Shown here: positions 34,979 through 43,007 of the stretch, one piece after another
Position numbering within the stretch: the stretch's first letter is position 1
How the letters are laid out: each line of letters begins with the position of its first letter
DNA from: Kribbella voronezhensis
GTDB lineage: Bacteria > Actinomycetota > Actinomycetes > Propionibacteriales > Kribbellaceae
Length of the DNA stretch: 64,000 nucleotides
Direction of reading: 5' to 3'
Assembly (NCBI RefSeq): GCF_004365175.1
Contig: NZ_SOCE01000001.1
Coordinates: forward strand, 4,595,403-4,659,402
The notes under the pieces: model-generated
Databases searched by the model: none
Seen by the model: the letters and a program-made list of their open reading frames with translations, nothing else
What the model was told of the DNA's origin: nothing
Made by a program: the position numbers and the translations under genes

Positions 34979-35838
34979 GCCATCTCCTTCTTCGCGGCGT
35001 GCGGGTTGACGCTGCGCTGCGCGACCACCCGCTGCGGGCGGTTCGACACCCGGGTGACCCAGTAGTCCGGGTCGAACGTGTCGTCACCGGTCAGTGCCTG
35101 CCACAGCTTGACCCGGTTGTAGATCTCGAGCCGGGCGGTGGCGTTCTCGTACCAGGGGAAGTACTGACCGAGCTCGGCCGCCACCTGCTCGTCGTACAGG
35201 TCGTCGGTGTTCCACAGCTGGACCTGGCGGACGGTCGGGTTGAAGCGGATCTTGAACATGTAGCGGTCGATGTCGCTGTCGTTCCTGCGGCCGCCGTGCC
35301 AGATGCCGTGGTGCAGGAACACCACGGTGCCGGGCGGGCAGGTGAGCCGCGTCTGGCCGAGCAGGTTCTGGTACCGGCCGGTGTCGGACTCGTTGGTCTT
35401 GCGCAGATGGCTGCCGGGCACGCTGAGGGTGCCGCCCATCTCGAGCGTCACCTCCTGCGGGTAGTACATGAGCTGTACGTCGAACGCGTCCGGGCGGACG
35501 TCGATGATCGCGTCGCCGTGCAGGTCCTGCGCCTCGCCCTCGTTGGCCTTGCGGATGTGGACGGCGTGGTGGTCGACCGTGGGCTCGGGGCCGACCAGGC
35601 TGTGGATGGCGCCGGCGATCTCCGGCAGCTGCACCAGCTTCTGGACGAACTCGCTGCCCTCGAACGCCTCCGACAGCGGGGTGCCGTACGGGACGCCCGG
35701 GATGCCGGCCTTCAGTACGTCGATCGCTTCGCGGTTCATCTCGTCGGGTACGACGGCGTCCATCCGGAACGCTCCGGTGGCGACGAAATGCGCCATCTGG
35801 ACCGAGGTGAGCAGGTTCTTGCGATGTGGATGGGGCAT
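34975..35838 (-). CDS. phytanoyl-CoA dioxygenase (PhyH) family protein
   Basis: 287 residues from ATG 35838 with GAGGGAGAG upstream. Fe(II)/2-oxoglutarate oxygenase: LHGDAIIDVRPDAFDVQLMYYP contains the HxD iron ligands, and FLHHGIWHGGRRN the distal His; the 2-oxoglutarate Arg probably lies in YMFKIRFNP. Complete. Divergent from the AraC-type regulator, with the 95-residue gene coupled downstream. Substrate unknown. Confidence 0.85.
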   Translation of the reverse strand: MPHPHRKNLLTSVQMAHFVATGAFRMDAVVPDEMNREAIDVLKAGIPGVPYGTPLSEAFEGSEFVQKLVQLPEIAGAIHSLVGPEPTVDHHAVHIRKANEGEAQDLHGDAIIDVRPDAFDVQLMYYPQEVTLEMGGTLSVPGSHLRKTNESDTGRYQNLLGQTRLTCPPGTVVFLHHGIWHGGRRNDSDIDRYMFKIRFNPTVRQVQLWNTDDLYDEQVAAELGQYFPWYENATARLEIYNRVKLWQALTGDDTFDPDYWVTRVSNRPQRVVAQRSVNPHAAKKEMA

Positions 35839-35920
35839 GTCTCTCCCTCTCGGGGCGACTGGTCCGTGGTGGTTGGTACTCGTCCAGGCTAGGTATGGCG
35901 AGACTTGTTTCGCGTGGGTT

Positions 35921-35946
35921 GAGATCACCACTGGTGGTAATTTCTC
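35921..35946. promoter_or_regulatory. inverted repeat between phyH-like gene and araC-type gene
   Basis: CACCACTGGTG (35926-35936) is an 11-base palindrome, set in a wider GAGAT...TTTCTC imperfect dyad (35921-35946). It lies immediately before the regulator's ATG 35950, suitable for autoregulation and control of the divergent gene. Confidence 0.45.
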
Positions 35947-35949
35947 ACC

Positions 35950-36717
35950 ATGGTCTTGTTGCACCTGGCCGAGCCGCCCGAGCGGGTGCACGCCGGCGTC
36001 GGGGTTCACGGCGTGCGCGGCCGGCGAGACACCTACTTGCTGCCCGACCTGTGGCAGTTCCACCTCTACGGGTACTCGGCGGATCTGACGGTCGACGGCA
36101 CGGCGTACGAGGTCTCGCCCGGCTCGGTCAGTCTGGTGCCGGCCGGAGTGCAGGTGGAGTTCGCATACCGCGGTCGCTCGGAGCACCTCTACGCGCACTT
36201 CCGCCCGCGCCTCGTCGGCGAGCCGTCGTACGTTCCGGTGGTGCAGGACTCCGGTACTGCGGCGCCCGTACTGTCCGATCTGCTCCGCCAGGCGATCGAG
36301 GCGACCCCGTCCGGCACGGCCCGAGTCGCCGCCGAGGTGTGGACCGCGCTCTGGCGAGTCGCCCAGCTCAGCGCAGCACTCGGCGAAGGCGGCGGTACTG
36401 CGGGCCACCCGGCCGTCGCCGCAGCCATCGCCTACATCGAAGCAAACCTGGCGCGGCCACTAACGGTCCCCGCGCTGGCCCGAGCCGCCGGTGTCTCGCA
36501 CAACCACCTGACCCGCCTCTTCCGGTCGGAGACCGGAACGACGGTCGTCGCCTACATCCGCCAACGCCGGATGGCTCGCGCTCGCCACCTGCTGGTCTCC
36601 TCGACTCTGTCCATCCCAGCCGTCGCTGCCTCGGTCGGCATTCCCGACCTGCACGCCTTCAACAAGTCCTGCCACCGAGAACTGGGCGGCTCCCCACGCT
36701 CGGTCCGCGCCGGGTAA
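35950..36717 (+). CDS. AraC-family transcriptional regulator
   Basis: 255 residues. N-terminal cupin-like sensing domain (WQFHLYGYSADLTVDGTAYEVSPGSVSLVPAGVQVEFAYRGRSEHLYAHF) and C-terminal two-HTH AraC domain (LARAAGVSHNHLTRLFRSETGTTVVAYIRQRRMARARHLLVSSTLSIPAVAASVGI). Divergent from the PhyH-type oxygenase, which it likely activates. Confidence 0.92.
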   Translation: MVLLHLAEPPERVHAGVGVHGVRGRRDTYLLPDLWQFHLYGYSADLTVDGTAYEVSPGSVSLVPAGVQVEFAYRGRSEHLYAHFRPRLVGEPSYVPVVQDSGTAAPVLSDLLRQAIEATPSGTARVAAEVWTALWRVAQLSAALGEGGGTAGHPAVAAAIAYIEANLARPLTVPALARAAGVSHNHLTRLFRSETGTTVVAYIRQRRMARARHLLVSSTLSIPAVAASVGIPDLHAFNKSCHRELGGSPRSVRAG

Positions 36718-36758
36718 GTGGGCTGCGGCCGACGAGTGTGCAGGGCATCGTTGGATCC

Positions 36759-37703
36759 GTGACAGACAAGCTGCGGCGCTGGCTGGCCGAGGACTTCGGG
36801 CTCGACGTACTGGACCTGGTGCAGGTGCACGAGGGTGCTGACGTCGCCGCTGAGGTGTGGCGAGCTGTCGGCGACGCGTCGTACGCGGTGAAGTGGTCCG
36901 GTGGCGGCACGGACGCCGGACCCCGCGCAACGGCGTACCTGGCAAGCAGGGGCGTCCAGGAAGTGCCTGGGCCGGTCCGGACTCTCACTGGTGGCTTGTG
37001 GAGTGAGCGCGAGGGCCGGCGGCTCTCGGTGATGCCATGGATCGCAGGAGAGCGCGCCTCCGAGACAGGGCTCACTCTTGAGCAGTGGACGTCGTACGGC
37101 GGTCTGTTGGCGGACGTACATCGCGCAGAGCCGCCCGCTGAGCTACGAGCCGTGCTGCCGCGGATCAACCCCATCAACGCTCGCATGCCCGCCCTGGCCC
37201 GCTCTGTCCGAGCCAGGCTCGCTACACCGGCCGACACTGTCGAGGAGGAGCTAGCGGCTGTCTGGGAAGCTCACGACGACCTCATCACCGCAGTGTTCGA
37301 TCAGTGCGCGGACCTTGCTGCCCGCGACCTCGGCGGCACTGCTGTGCTCTGCCACGCCGACCCCCATCTCGCCAACGTGCTGGTCACTGCCGAGCAGCTG
37401 TACCTCATCGACTGGGACGACGTAGTACTGGCGCCGCCCGAGCAAGACCTCCTGTTCTTCCTGGGCGGCATGGGCTCGATCGGCCCGACCAGCCCCGCCG
37501 AACAGGACGCCTTCTTCACCGGCTACGGCAGCGTCGAGCTGGACCCGACCCGCCTCGCCTACTACCGCTCAGCCCGAGCCATCGAAGACTTCACGGGCTG
37601 GTCCGACTACGTCCTCAGTGGAGCCCTCGACCGCACACAACGCCTCGAGGTCGTCCGCTTCATCCTCAGCCCCGAAGGCCTCGCAGTACGTGCTCTCGCC
37701 TGA
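36759..37703 (+). CDS. aminoglycoside phosphotransferase-family kinase
   Basis: 314 residues from GTG 36759. Catalytic loop CHADPHLANVLV (HxDxxxxN) and metal-binding LIDWDDVVLAPPEQDL are intact. Family phosphorylates aminoglycosides, homoserine, choline or other small alcohols, so resistance cannot be assumed. Confidence 0.82.
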   Translation: MTDKLRRWLAEDFGLDVLDLVQVHEGADVAAEVWRAVGDASYAVKWSGGGTDAGPRATAYLASRGVQEVPGPVRTLTGGLWSEREGRRLSVMPWIAGERASETGLTLEQWTSYGGLLADVHRAEPPAELRAVLPRINPINARMPALARSVRARLATPADTVEEELAAVWEAHDDLITAVFDQCADLAARDLGGTAVLCHADPHLANVLVTAEQLYLIDWDDVVLAPPEQDLLFFLGGMGSIGPTSPAEQDAFFTGYGSVELDPTRLAYYRSARAIEDFTGWSDYVLSGALDRTQRLEVVRFILSPEGLAVRALA

Positions 37704-37706
37704 CGG

Positions 37707-38444
37707 TCAGGCGTGGCGGAGCCAGATGTTGGGTTCTTGGTAGTGGCCGGTGTCCGCGTCGCGGTCGATGGTGAGGGTCGTCAGGCCGTCGGGGATGACG
37801 TAGGTGCCGGTGGCTGGGAGCGCCATGCCGGTCCACTTCTCCCAGTCAGCGACTGAGCCGGTCATCGTCTGGCTCGCCGGAGCCGGGGCGAGCAGGGTGG
37901 CGCCGAGCCGGACGTGAGTGCGCAGCCAGGGGTCGAGCGGGAGCCCGTCGTCGCGGGTCCAGGTCATGAACTCGGCGATGTCGATCAGCGGGTACTGCGA
38001 CTTCAAGGTCGGCCGGACCGGCGCGATCATCTTGGTGAGACCGCGCGCGAGCGCCTGCTCCTTCACTGCGGTGATCACCCGGCCGGCGTGTCCCTTGCCC
38101 TGCTCGTCGTTCCGCACGGCCGCCGCCATCAGCACGAACGTGTCCGGGACCACCCCGGCCTCGTACGACTCGACCGAGCGGGCCAGCGAGTCCGTGAAGC
38201 CACCCGGAAGATCCGCGACCGTGCCGTCCCAGGCGATCGGCACCCCCCAGCAGCCCGCGATCAACCGCCGGTCATCGGCGTCGACGAGGTAGAACTCCCA
38301 GTCGCGGAAGTATTCGATCCGGCGCTCGCGGTACGGCGTCACGCCCTCGTCGTGAAAGATGAACTCCGGCCAGTCCTCTACGAACCGCCGCTCGGCTTCC
38401 TCGTCCAGCTCAGGTGCGGTGGCGACCGGGATCAGCTCGTACAT
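37707..38444 (-). CDS. GNAT-like N-acetyltransferase
   Basis: 245 residues from ATG 38444. Central MAAAVRNDEQGKGHAGRVITAVKEQALARGLTKMIAPVRP resembles the acetyl-CoA binding segment of GNAT proteins (QGKGHA in place of Q/RxxGxG/A). Long C-terminal part (about 175-245) is family-specific. Substrate unknown. Confidence 0.65.
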   Translation of the reverse strand: MYELIPVATAPELDEEAERRFVEDWPEFIFHDEGVTPYRERRIEYFRDWEFYLVDADDRRLIAGCWGVPIAWDGTVADLPGGFTDSLARSVESYEAGVVPDTFVLMAAAVRNDEQGKGHAGRVITAVKEQALARGLTKMIAPVRPTLKSQYPLIDIAEFMTWTRDDGLPLDPWLRTHVRLGATLLAPAPASQTMTGSVADWEKWTGMALPATGTYVIPDGLTTLTIDRDADTGHYQEPNIWLRHA

Positions 38445-38532
38445 GCCGCGAACGCTAGTCGCGACCGCCGCCTCCCGCCACGGAGTTTCGCGGTATGACA
38501 GCGGTATAGGCCGGAGCGCGAATCTCGGAAGC

Positions 38533-40083
38533 ATGAGCTCCCCGGCGAACACCTTCGAGGCGACCGCCTTCGGCAAGAAGGAGGCGACCGGACCCGACAA
38601 GGTCCCCGCGCCGGTGCGCCGCGAGCCCAGCCGCAATCGCCCCTTGCTGGCCCTGCTCGGCTCACTGGCGACCGTACTGACCCTGGTCAGCAACCGCTAC
38701 GGCTACTACCACGACGAGCTGTACTTCCTGGTCTCGGGCAAGCACCCGGCCTGGGGGTACCCCGACCAACCGCCCCTGACGCCACTGCTGGCCCGCCTCG
38801 GCGACGCGCTGGCACCTGGCGAGGTCTGGGCGCTGCGGGTTCCTGCGACGATCTGCACGGTACTGACGGTGCTCTTCGTCGCACTGCTCGTCCGTGAGCT
38901 GGGTGGCTCGCTGCGAGCCGAGTTGATCGCTGCGGGCGCGTTCTCTTGCTCGACGATGGTGCTGATCACTGGGCACGTGCTGGGAACCAGTACGACTGAT
39001 CTCACATTCGTAGCGGCTCTGAGCTGGCTGCTGTGCCGACTGATCCGCACTGGCAACGACCGGCTCTGGCTGATCATCGGACTGGTGCTGGGCGTCGGCC
39101 TGCTCAACAAGATGACGCTGGCTCTGTGGGTGTTCGCAGTACTGGTGGCTCTGGTACTGGTCGGCCCTCGGCGGATCATGTACAGCCGGTGGTTCGTCGT
39201 CGCCGCTCTGGTGTCGCTGGCGCTGTGGACGCCGTACCTGCTGTGGCAGGCTCGACATGACTGGCCTCAGCTGACCATGGCCTCGGTACTGCGAGAGCAG
39301 GCGGCGCAGGGCGGCTCGCTGGGCCTCCTGCCGTACCAGGTCGTCGTCGGCCCACTACTGCTACCGCTGTGCGTCGCCGGCGGCGTCTGGCTGTGGCGTA
39401 GCTTTCGTGTCTTCGCAGTGACCTTCATAGTGTTCGCTGCGTTGCTGATGATCACCGGCGGCAAAGCGACCTACCTCGCCAGCGCCTACCCAGCCGTCTT
39501 CGCCGGAGCCGGCATCGCCGCCGACCGCTGGCTCCACTCTCGCCAGCGAGCGATCACCCTGTACGGCGTACTCGCTCTGTCCCTCCTCATCGCAGCGCCG
39601 CTCGGCCTGCCCCTGCTGCCGGAGCGGACGGCGGTCGCATACGGCAAGGCTCTGACCGTCGACCAGGCCCGCAGCCAGATCGGCTGGCCAGAGCTCGCCG
39701 ACTCGGTCGCTCGCGCTATGAACCAACTATCCCCGGCAGAGCGTTCCCGTGCGGTCGTCTACACCTACAGCTACGGCCAGGCCGCGGCCCTCGAGCGCTT
39801 CGGGCCGGCTCGCGGACTGCCTCGGGCGTACAGCGGCCACAACGGCTTCGCCAACTGGGGCCCGCCCCCGGACTCGGCCGACATCGCCGTCGTGGTGGAC
39901 GGCTTCCGGCGTACCGGACCTTCAGACATCCCGGAATGGACCTGGCAGGCCTGCCAGACCCTCACCCAGGCCGGCGTGGTCGAGGCACCGGCCGCCACAC
40001 GCGAGCGCGGCAAACCAATCTGGATCTGCCAACTCCGCGACCCTTGGTCAACCGTCTGGCCCCACCTAACCCGCCTCGGCTGA
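38533..40083 (+). CDS. GT39/ArnT-like membrane glycosyltransferase
   Basis: 516 residues from ATG 38533; about 10 transmembrane helices. The first loop reads SNRYGYYHDELYFLVSGKHPAWGYPDQPPLTPLLARLGD, carrying the acidic DE of the PMT/GT39 active site. Transfers a sugar from a polyprenyl phosphate donor on the outer face of the membrane. C-terminal domain extracytoplasmic (about 400-516). Confidence 0.88.
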   Translation: MSSPANTFEATAFGKKEATGPDKVPAPVRREPSRNRPLLALLGSLATVLTLVSNRYGYYHDELYFLVSGKHPAWGYPDQPPLTPLLARLGDALAPGEVWALRVPATICTVLTVLFVALLVRELGGSLRAELIAAGAFSCSTMVLITGHVLGTSTTDLTFVAALSWLLCRLIRTGNDRLWLIIGLVLGVGLLNKMTLALWVFAVLVALVLVGPRRIMYSRWFVVAALVSLALWTPYLLWQARHDWPQLTMASVLREQAAQGGSLGLLPYQVVVGPLLLPLCVAGGVWLWRSFRVFAVTFIVFAALLMITGGKATYLASAYPAVFAGAGIAADRWLHSRQRAITLYGVLALSLLIAAPLGLPLLPERTAVAYGKALTVDQARSQIGWPELADSVARAMNQLSPAERSRAVVYTYSYGQAAALERFGPARGLPRAYSGHNGFANWGPPPDSADIAVVVDGFRRTGPSDIPEWTWQACQTLTQAGVVEAPAATRERGKPIWICQLRDPWSTVWPHLTRLG

Positions 40084-40100
40084 CCCCGTACTGCGGGAGC

Positions 40101-40224
40101 CCTCACGGTGTCGAGGCTGGTGAGACGGACCCCTCACGGTGTCGGGGCTAGTGAGACGGACCCCTCACGGTGTCGGGGCTAGTGAGACGGACCCCTCACG
40201 GTGTCGGGGCTGGTGAGATCAGTC
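40101..40224. repeat. four 31-bp tandem repeats
   Basis: Units at 40101, 40132, 40163 and 40194, each starting CCTCACGGTGTCG and the first three ending GTGAGACGGACC. Units 2 and 3 are identical; unit 1 differs by two bases, and unit 4 diverges at its end. CTCAC and GTGAG near the ends of each unit form an inverted repeat, so every unit could fold into a hairpin. It lies just past the GT39 stop, facing the convergent yajQ. Confidence 0.85.
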
Positions 40225-40418
40225 ACCCCGCGCGCCAGAAGGCTGGCCGGCAGGAAGGTCGGAGTCGGAGACAGGGGTCGCGGCGACCAGCCGGGGTACG
40301 GCCGATGCGCCGAGGCGGCGCTGCACCGGCGCGGTGCGCCGGGGCGGCGGCTGCCGTGCGGCGGGCGCCGGTCGAGCGTCGCCGCCGGCTCGGGCGGCCG
40401 GCGCGACGTTCGGGTGGG
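40225..40418. other. intergenic stretch between repeats and yajQ
   Basis: Very GC-rich; reading frames give only Pro/Arg/Ala-rich strings without ribosome site or known motif. I see no gene or signal here. Confidence 0.5.
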
Positions 40419-40910
40419 TCAGCGGTAGTTGACGAACTGGACGGCGAAGTCGAGGTCCTCGCCCTTGATGAGCGCCTGGACCGTCTGGAGGTCGTCGCGG
40501 CTCTTGCTGGAGACGCGGAGTTCGTCGCCCTGGATCTGTGCCTTGACGCCCTTCGGGCCCTCGTCGCGGATCAGCTTCGACAGCTTCTTCGCGTTCTCCT
40601 GGGTGATCCCGGCGTTGATCGAGGCGGTGATCTTGTAGACCTTCCCGGACAGCTTCGGCTCGTCGGCGTCCAGGCCCTTCAGCGAGATCTGCCGCTTGAC
40701 CAGTTTGTCCTTGAGCACGTCGAGGACGGCGTTGACCCGCTCCTCGGTGTTCGCCTGCATGTCGATCGTCTCGCCGGTCAGCTTGATGGCCGCGTCGACG
40801 TTCTTGAAGTCGAACCGCTGGCTGATCTCCTTCGCCGCCTGGTTCACGGCGTTGTCCACCTCCTGGTGATCGACCTTGTTCACGATGTCGAAGGAGGACT
40901 CCGAAGCCAT
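40419..40910 (-). CDS. yajQ: YajQ family nucleotide-binding protein
   Basis: 163 residues; starts [36 protein letters not shown] and ends [37 protein letters not shown], both hallmark ends of YajQ. Two RRM-like domains. Some members bind c-di-GMP. Length exact for the family. Confidence 0.96.
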   Translation of the reverse strand: MASESSFDIVNKVDHQEVDNAVNQAAKEISQRFDFKNVDAAIKLTGETIDMQANTEERVNAVLDVLKDKLVKRQISLKGLDADEPKLSGKVYKITASINAGITQENAKKLSKLIRDEGPKGVKAQIQGDELRVSSKSRDDLQTVQALIKGEDLDFAVQFVNYR

Positions 40911-40928
40911 GGGCAGTTCCTTTCCGAT

Positions 40929-40957
40929 TTGCTGTCAGGGGCACTGTCTGTTGTATC
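40929..40957 (+). promoter_or_regulatory. candidate promoter of tRNA-Tyr
   Basis: TTGCTG (40929-40934), 17-base spacer, TGTATC (40952-40957), 35 bases ahead of the tRNA. Weak match to a vegetative promoter but well placed. Confidence 0.4.
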
Positions 40958-40992
40958 GTCTCTCACGCCGGTCCACGGATCAGCAGCGCCCT

Positions 40993-41075
40993 GGCGGGTT
41001 GCCCGAGCGGCCAAAGGGAGCAGACTGTAAATCTGTCGGCTTATGCCTACGCAGGTTCGAACCCTGCACCCGCCA
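40993..41075 (+). tRNA. tRNA-Tyr(GTA)
   Basis: 83 bases with acceptor stem GGCGGGT/ACCCGCC, anticodon GTA in CTGTAAATC, a long class II variable arm as expected in bacterial tRNA-Tyr, and T-arm GCAGGTTCGAACCCTGC. CCA is not encoded (discriminator A followed by CAG). Confidence 0.95.
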
Positions 41076-41083
41076 CAGGAGCT

Positions 41084-41125
41084 AAACAGCCCCTGACCTG
41101 GAGAGATTCGGGTTGGGGGCTGTTT
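41084..41125 (+). terminator. terminator after tRNA-Tyr
   Basis: AAACAGCCCC (41084-41093) pairs perfectly with GGGGCTGTTT (41116-41125), loop 22 bases; 8 bases separate it from the tRNA 3' end. The T-run is within the stem. Confidence 0.7.
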
Positions 41126-41151
41126 CGTGGTGGGGGTGTCAGACTCTTGGG

Positions 41152-42177
41152 GTGGAGCAGAGGCTCGGCTCGGTGGTGTTGGGGGACGGGACTGCGATTC
41201 GGTTCGCGGTGGCCGGGGTGGGGCCGGTCGTGGTTTGTGTGCCGGGGTGGGTGTCGCATCTCGAACTGGGGTGGGCGATGCCTGCGGAGCGCCTGTTCTA
41301 CGAGAGTCTCGCCAATGGCCGCACGGTCGTGCGGTACGACCGGCCCGGCTGCGGGCTGTCCGGGGCGACGGATCGTTCGGACGTCGTCGAGCTTGAACTC
41401 GAGGTCATCGAGGCAGTGACCAAGGCGGTCCGTGCCGACAGGTTCGACCTGGTGGGTACGTCGTTCGGAGCGCCGCTGGCGGTGAAGTTCGCGGCCCGTC
41501 GTCCCGAGTCGGTCGACCGGCTGGTGCTGTACGGCGGTTGGGTGCAGGGCGATCAAGTCTCTCCGCCTGCTCTTCGCCAGCACTTGCTCGGGCTGGTCGA
41601 GCAGCACTGGGGATTCGCCTCCGATGTCCTGGTCGAGATCTTCGCACCCGATGCCGACGCCGGATTCCGGGCCACCTTCTCGACGTACCAACGTCAGTCG
41701 GCGTCCCCCGCGACGGCCCGGCGGCTGCTGGCCGCTTGCTACGAGATCGACGTGAGCGAGGACCTTGCCCGGATCGGCGGCGTGCAAACCACCGTGATCC
41801 ACCGTGCTGACGATCGCGCGGCGCCCGTGGCGGAGGGCAAGCGATTGGCGGCCGGGATCGCCGGCGCGACCCTGAAGCTGTTGCCGGGCCGCACGCACGT
41901 GCCGTTCGCCGGCGACGTGGAGACTCTCGTCGATGCGATCCGCGCCGGCCTCGGACTACCGCGGCTGCCGCGGACGGCCCGTCCCTCGCTGACTCCGCGA
42001 CAGGCAGAGGTCGCGGCCCTCGTCGTCCGCGGGTGGTCGAATCGGCAGATCGCCGAGGAACTGGTCATCACCGAACGCTCGGCCGAGTCGCACATCGAGC
42101 GGATCCTCGTGCGGATGGGCTTCCGGTCGCGCGCACAGATCGCCGCCTGGTACGCCGCGACGCACCCGACGGGCTGA
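41152..42177 (+). CDS. alpha/beta hydrolase fused to LuxR DNA-binding domain
   Basis: 341 residues from GTG 41152. Residues 1-265 are an alpha/beta hydrolase (nucleophile elbow VGTSFGAP; RTHVPF near the end, likely catalytic His), residues about 280-335 a LuxR HTH (LTPRQAEVAALVVRGWSNRQIAEELVITERSAESHIERILVRMG). The hydrolase part probably acts as a ligand-sensing domain. Followed by a methyltransferase gene 54 bases on. Confidence 0.9.
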   Translation: MEQRLGSVVLGDGTAIRFAVAGVGPVVVCVPGWVSHLELGWAMPAERLFYESLANGRTVVRYDRPGCGLSGATDRSDVVELELEVIEAVTKAVRADRFDLVGTSFGAPLAVKFAARRPESVDRLVLYGGWVQGDQVSPPALRQHLLGLVEQHWGFASDVLVEIFAPDADAGFRATFSTYQRQSASPATARRLLAACYEIDVSEDLARIGGVQTTVIHRADDRAAPVAEGKRLAAGIAGATLKLLPGRTHVPFAGDVETLVDAIRAGLGLPRLPRTARPSLTPRQAEVAALVVRGWSNRQIAEELVITERSAESHIERILVRMGFRSRAQIAAWYAATHPTG

Positions 42178-42231
42178 AGTGCCGTATTTCCACGGCTGCC
42201 CTGGCGCTCGCCGTACCCGCAGGATGACAGC

Positions 42232-42888
42232 ATGACCAAGACGGCGACTCAACGTGACGGGTTCACTCTGCATCCCCTCCGCGGCCGGTTCAACTCGATG
42301 TTCTTCGCGGCGCTGGGCGGCTACCTCGATCTGCAGTTGCGCAAACGGAAGACCGCGGTATTCGCCGAGCTGCCACAGACCGTGGTCGAGCTGGGCTCGG
42401 GCGTCGGTGCGAACCTGCGCTACCTGGCTCCGGGTACGCACCTCATCGCGATCGAACCGAACCGCTACATGCACCCCCGGCTCCGGCGTGCAGCCACCAG
42501 GCACGGTGTGGAGGTCGAGGTCCGCGACGTCGTCGCTGAGCGCATCGACCTGCCGGACGGGAGCGCGGACGCCGTGATCTCGAGCCTTGTCCTTTGCAGC
42601 GTGAGTGATCCGGCCGCAGTACTCGCCGAGGTACGACGCGTACTGCGGCCAGGTGGCCGGTTCAGTTTCGCCGAGCACGTCGTCGCGAAGAAGAACACGC
42701 CGACCCGGTGGGCACAGCGTGCAGTACGCCGTCCGTGGGCGTGGGTGTTCGAGGGCTGCTCGTGCGAGCGAGATCTCGCGAGCGCGATCGAATCGGCGGG
42801 CTTCGCCGGCGTCGACCTCCAGCATCACCGGATCCGTTCGCCGTTCCTGCCGTTCAACACGCACATCGCAGGCACTGCCACCGCGTAG
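42232..42888 (+). CDS. class I SAM-dependent methyltransferase
   Basis: 218 residues. SAM-binding motif I VVELGSGVGANLRYL, motif II IAIEPNRYM, DGSADAVISSLVLCSV, and VLRPGGRFSFAEHV. Methyltransf_11/UbiE type. Substrate unknown. Confidence 0.88.
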   Translation: MTKTATQRDGFTLHPLRGRFNSMFFAALGGYLDLQLRKRKTAVFAELPQTVVELGSGVGANLRYLAPGTHLIAIEPNRYMHPRLRRAATRHGVEVEVRDVVAERIDLPDGSADAVISSLVLCSVSDPAAVLAEVRRVLRPGGRFSFAEHVVAKKNTPTRWAQRAVRRPWAWVFEGCSCERDLASAIESAGFAGVDLQHHRIRSPFLPFNTHIAGTATA

Positions 42889-43007
42889 CTCACGAGCTAC
42901 TGGGCGGCCGCTGCGGAACAGCCCGTCACCATGGGGAATAGTGGTGGGGCTGTCGCAGGTTGGTTGTCTAGTCGGTTCGGCTGAGTTCCAGGTAGGAGAC
43001 GCGGGCT

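Noticed and set aside
36759-37703. Aminoglycoside resistance gene
   Set aside because: Only the general APH kinase motifs are visible; many family members act on other substrates.
40101-40224. CRISPR array
   Set aside because: Units are joined head to tail with no spacers and there are no cas genes.
40993-41125. tRNA-Tyr as an integrated-element attachment site
   Set aside because: No integrase and no second copy of the tRNA 3' end seen in the window.
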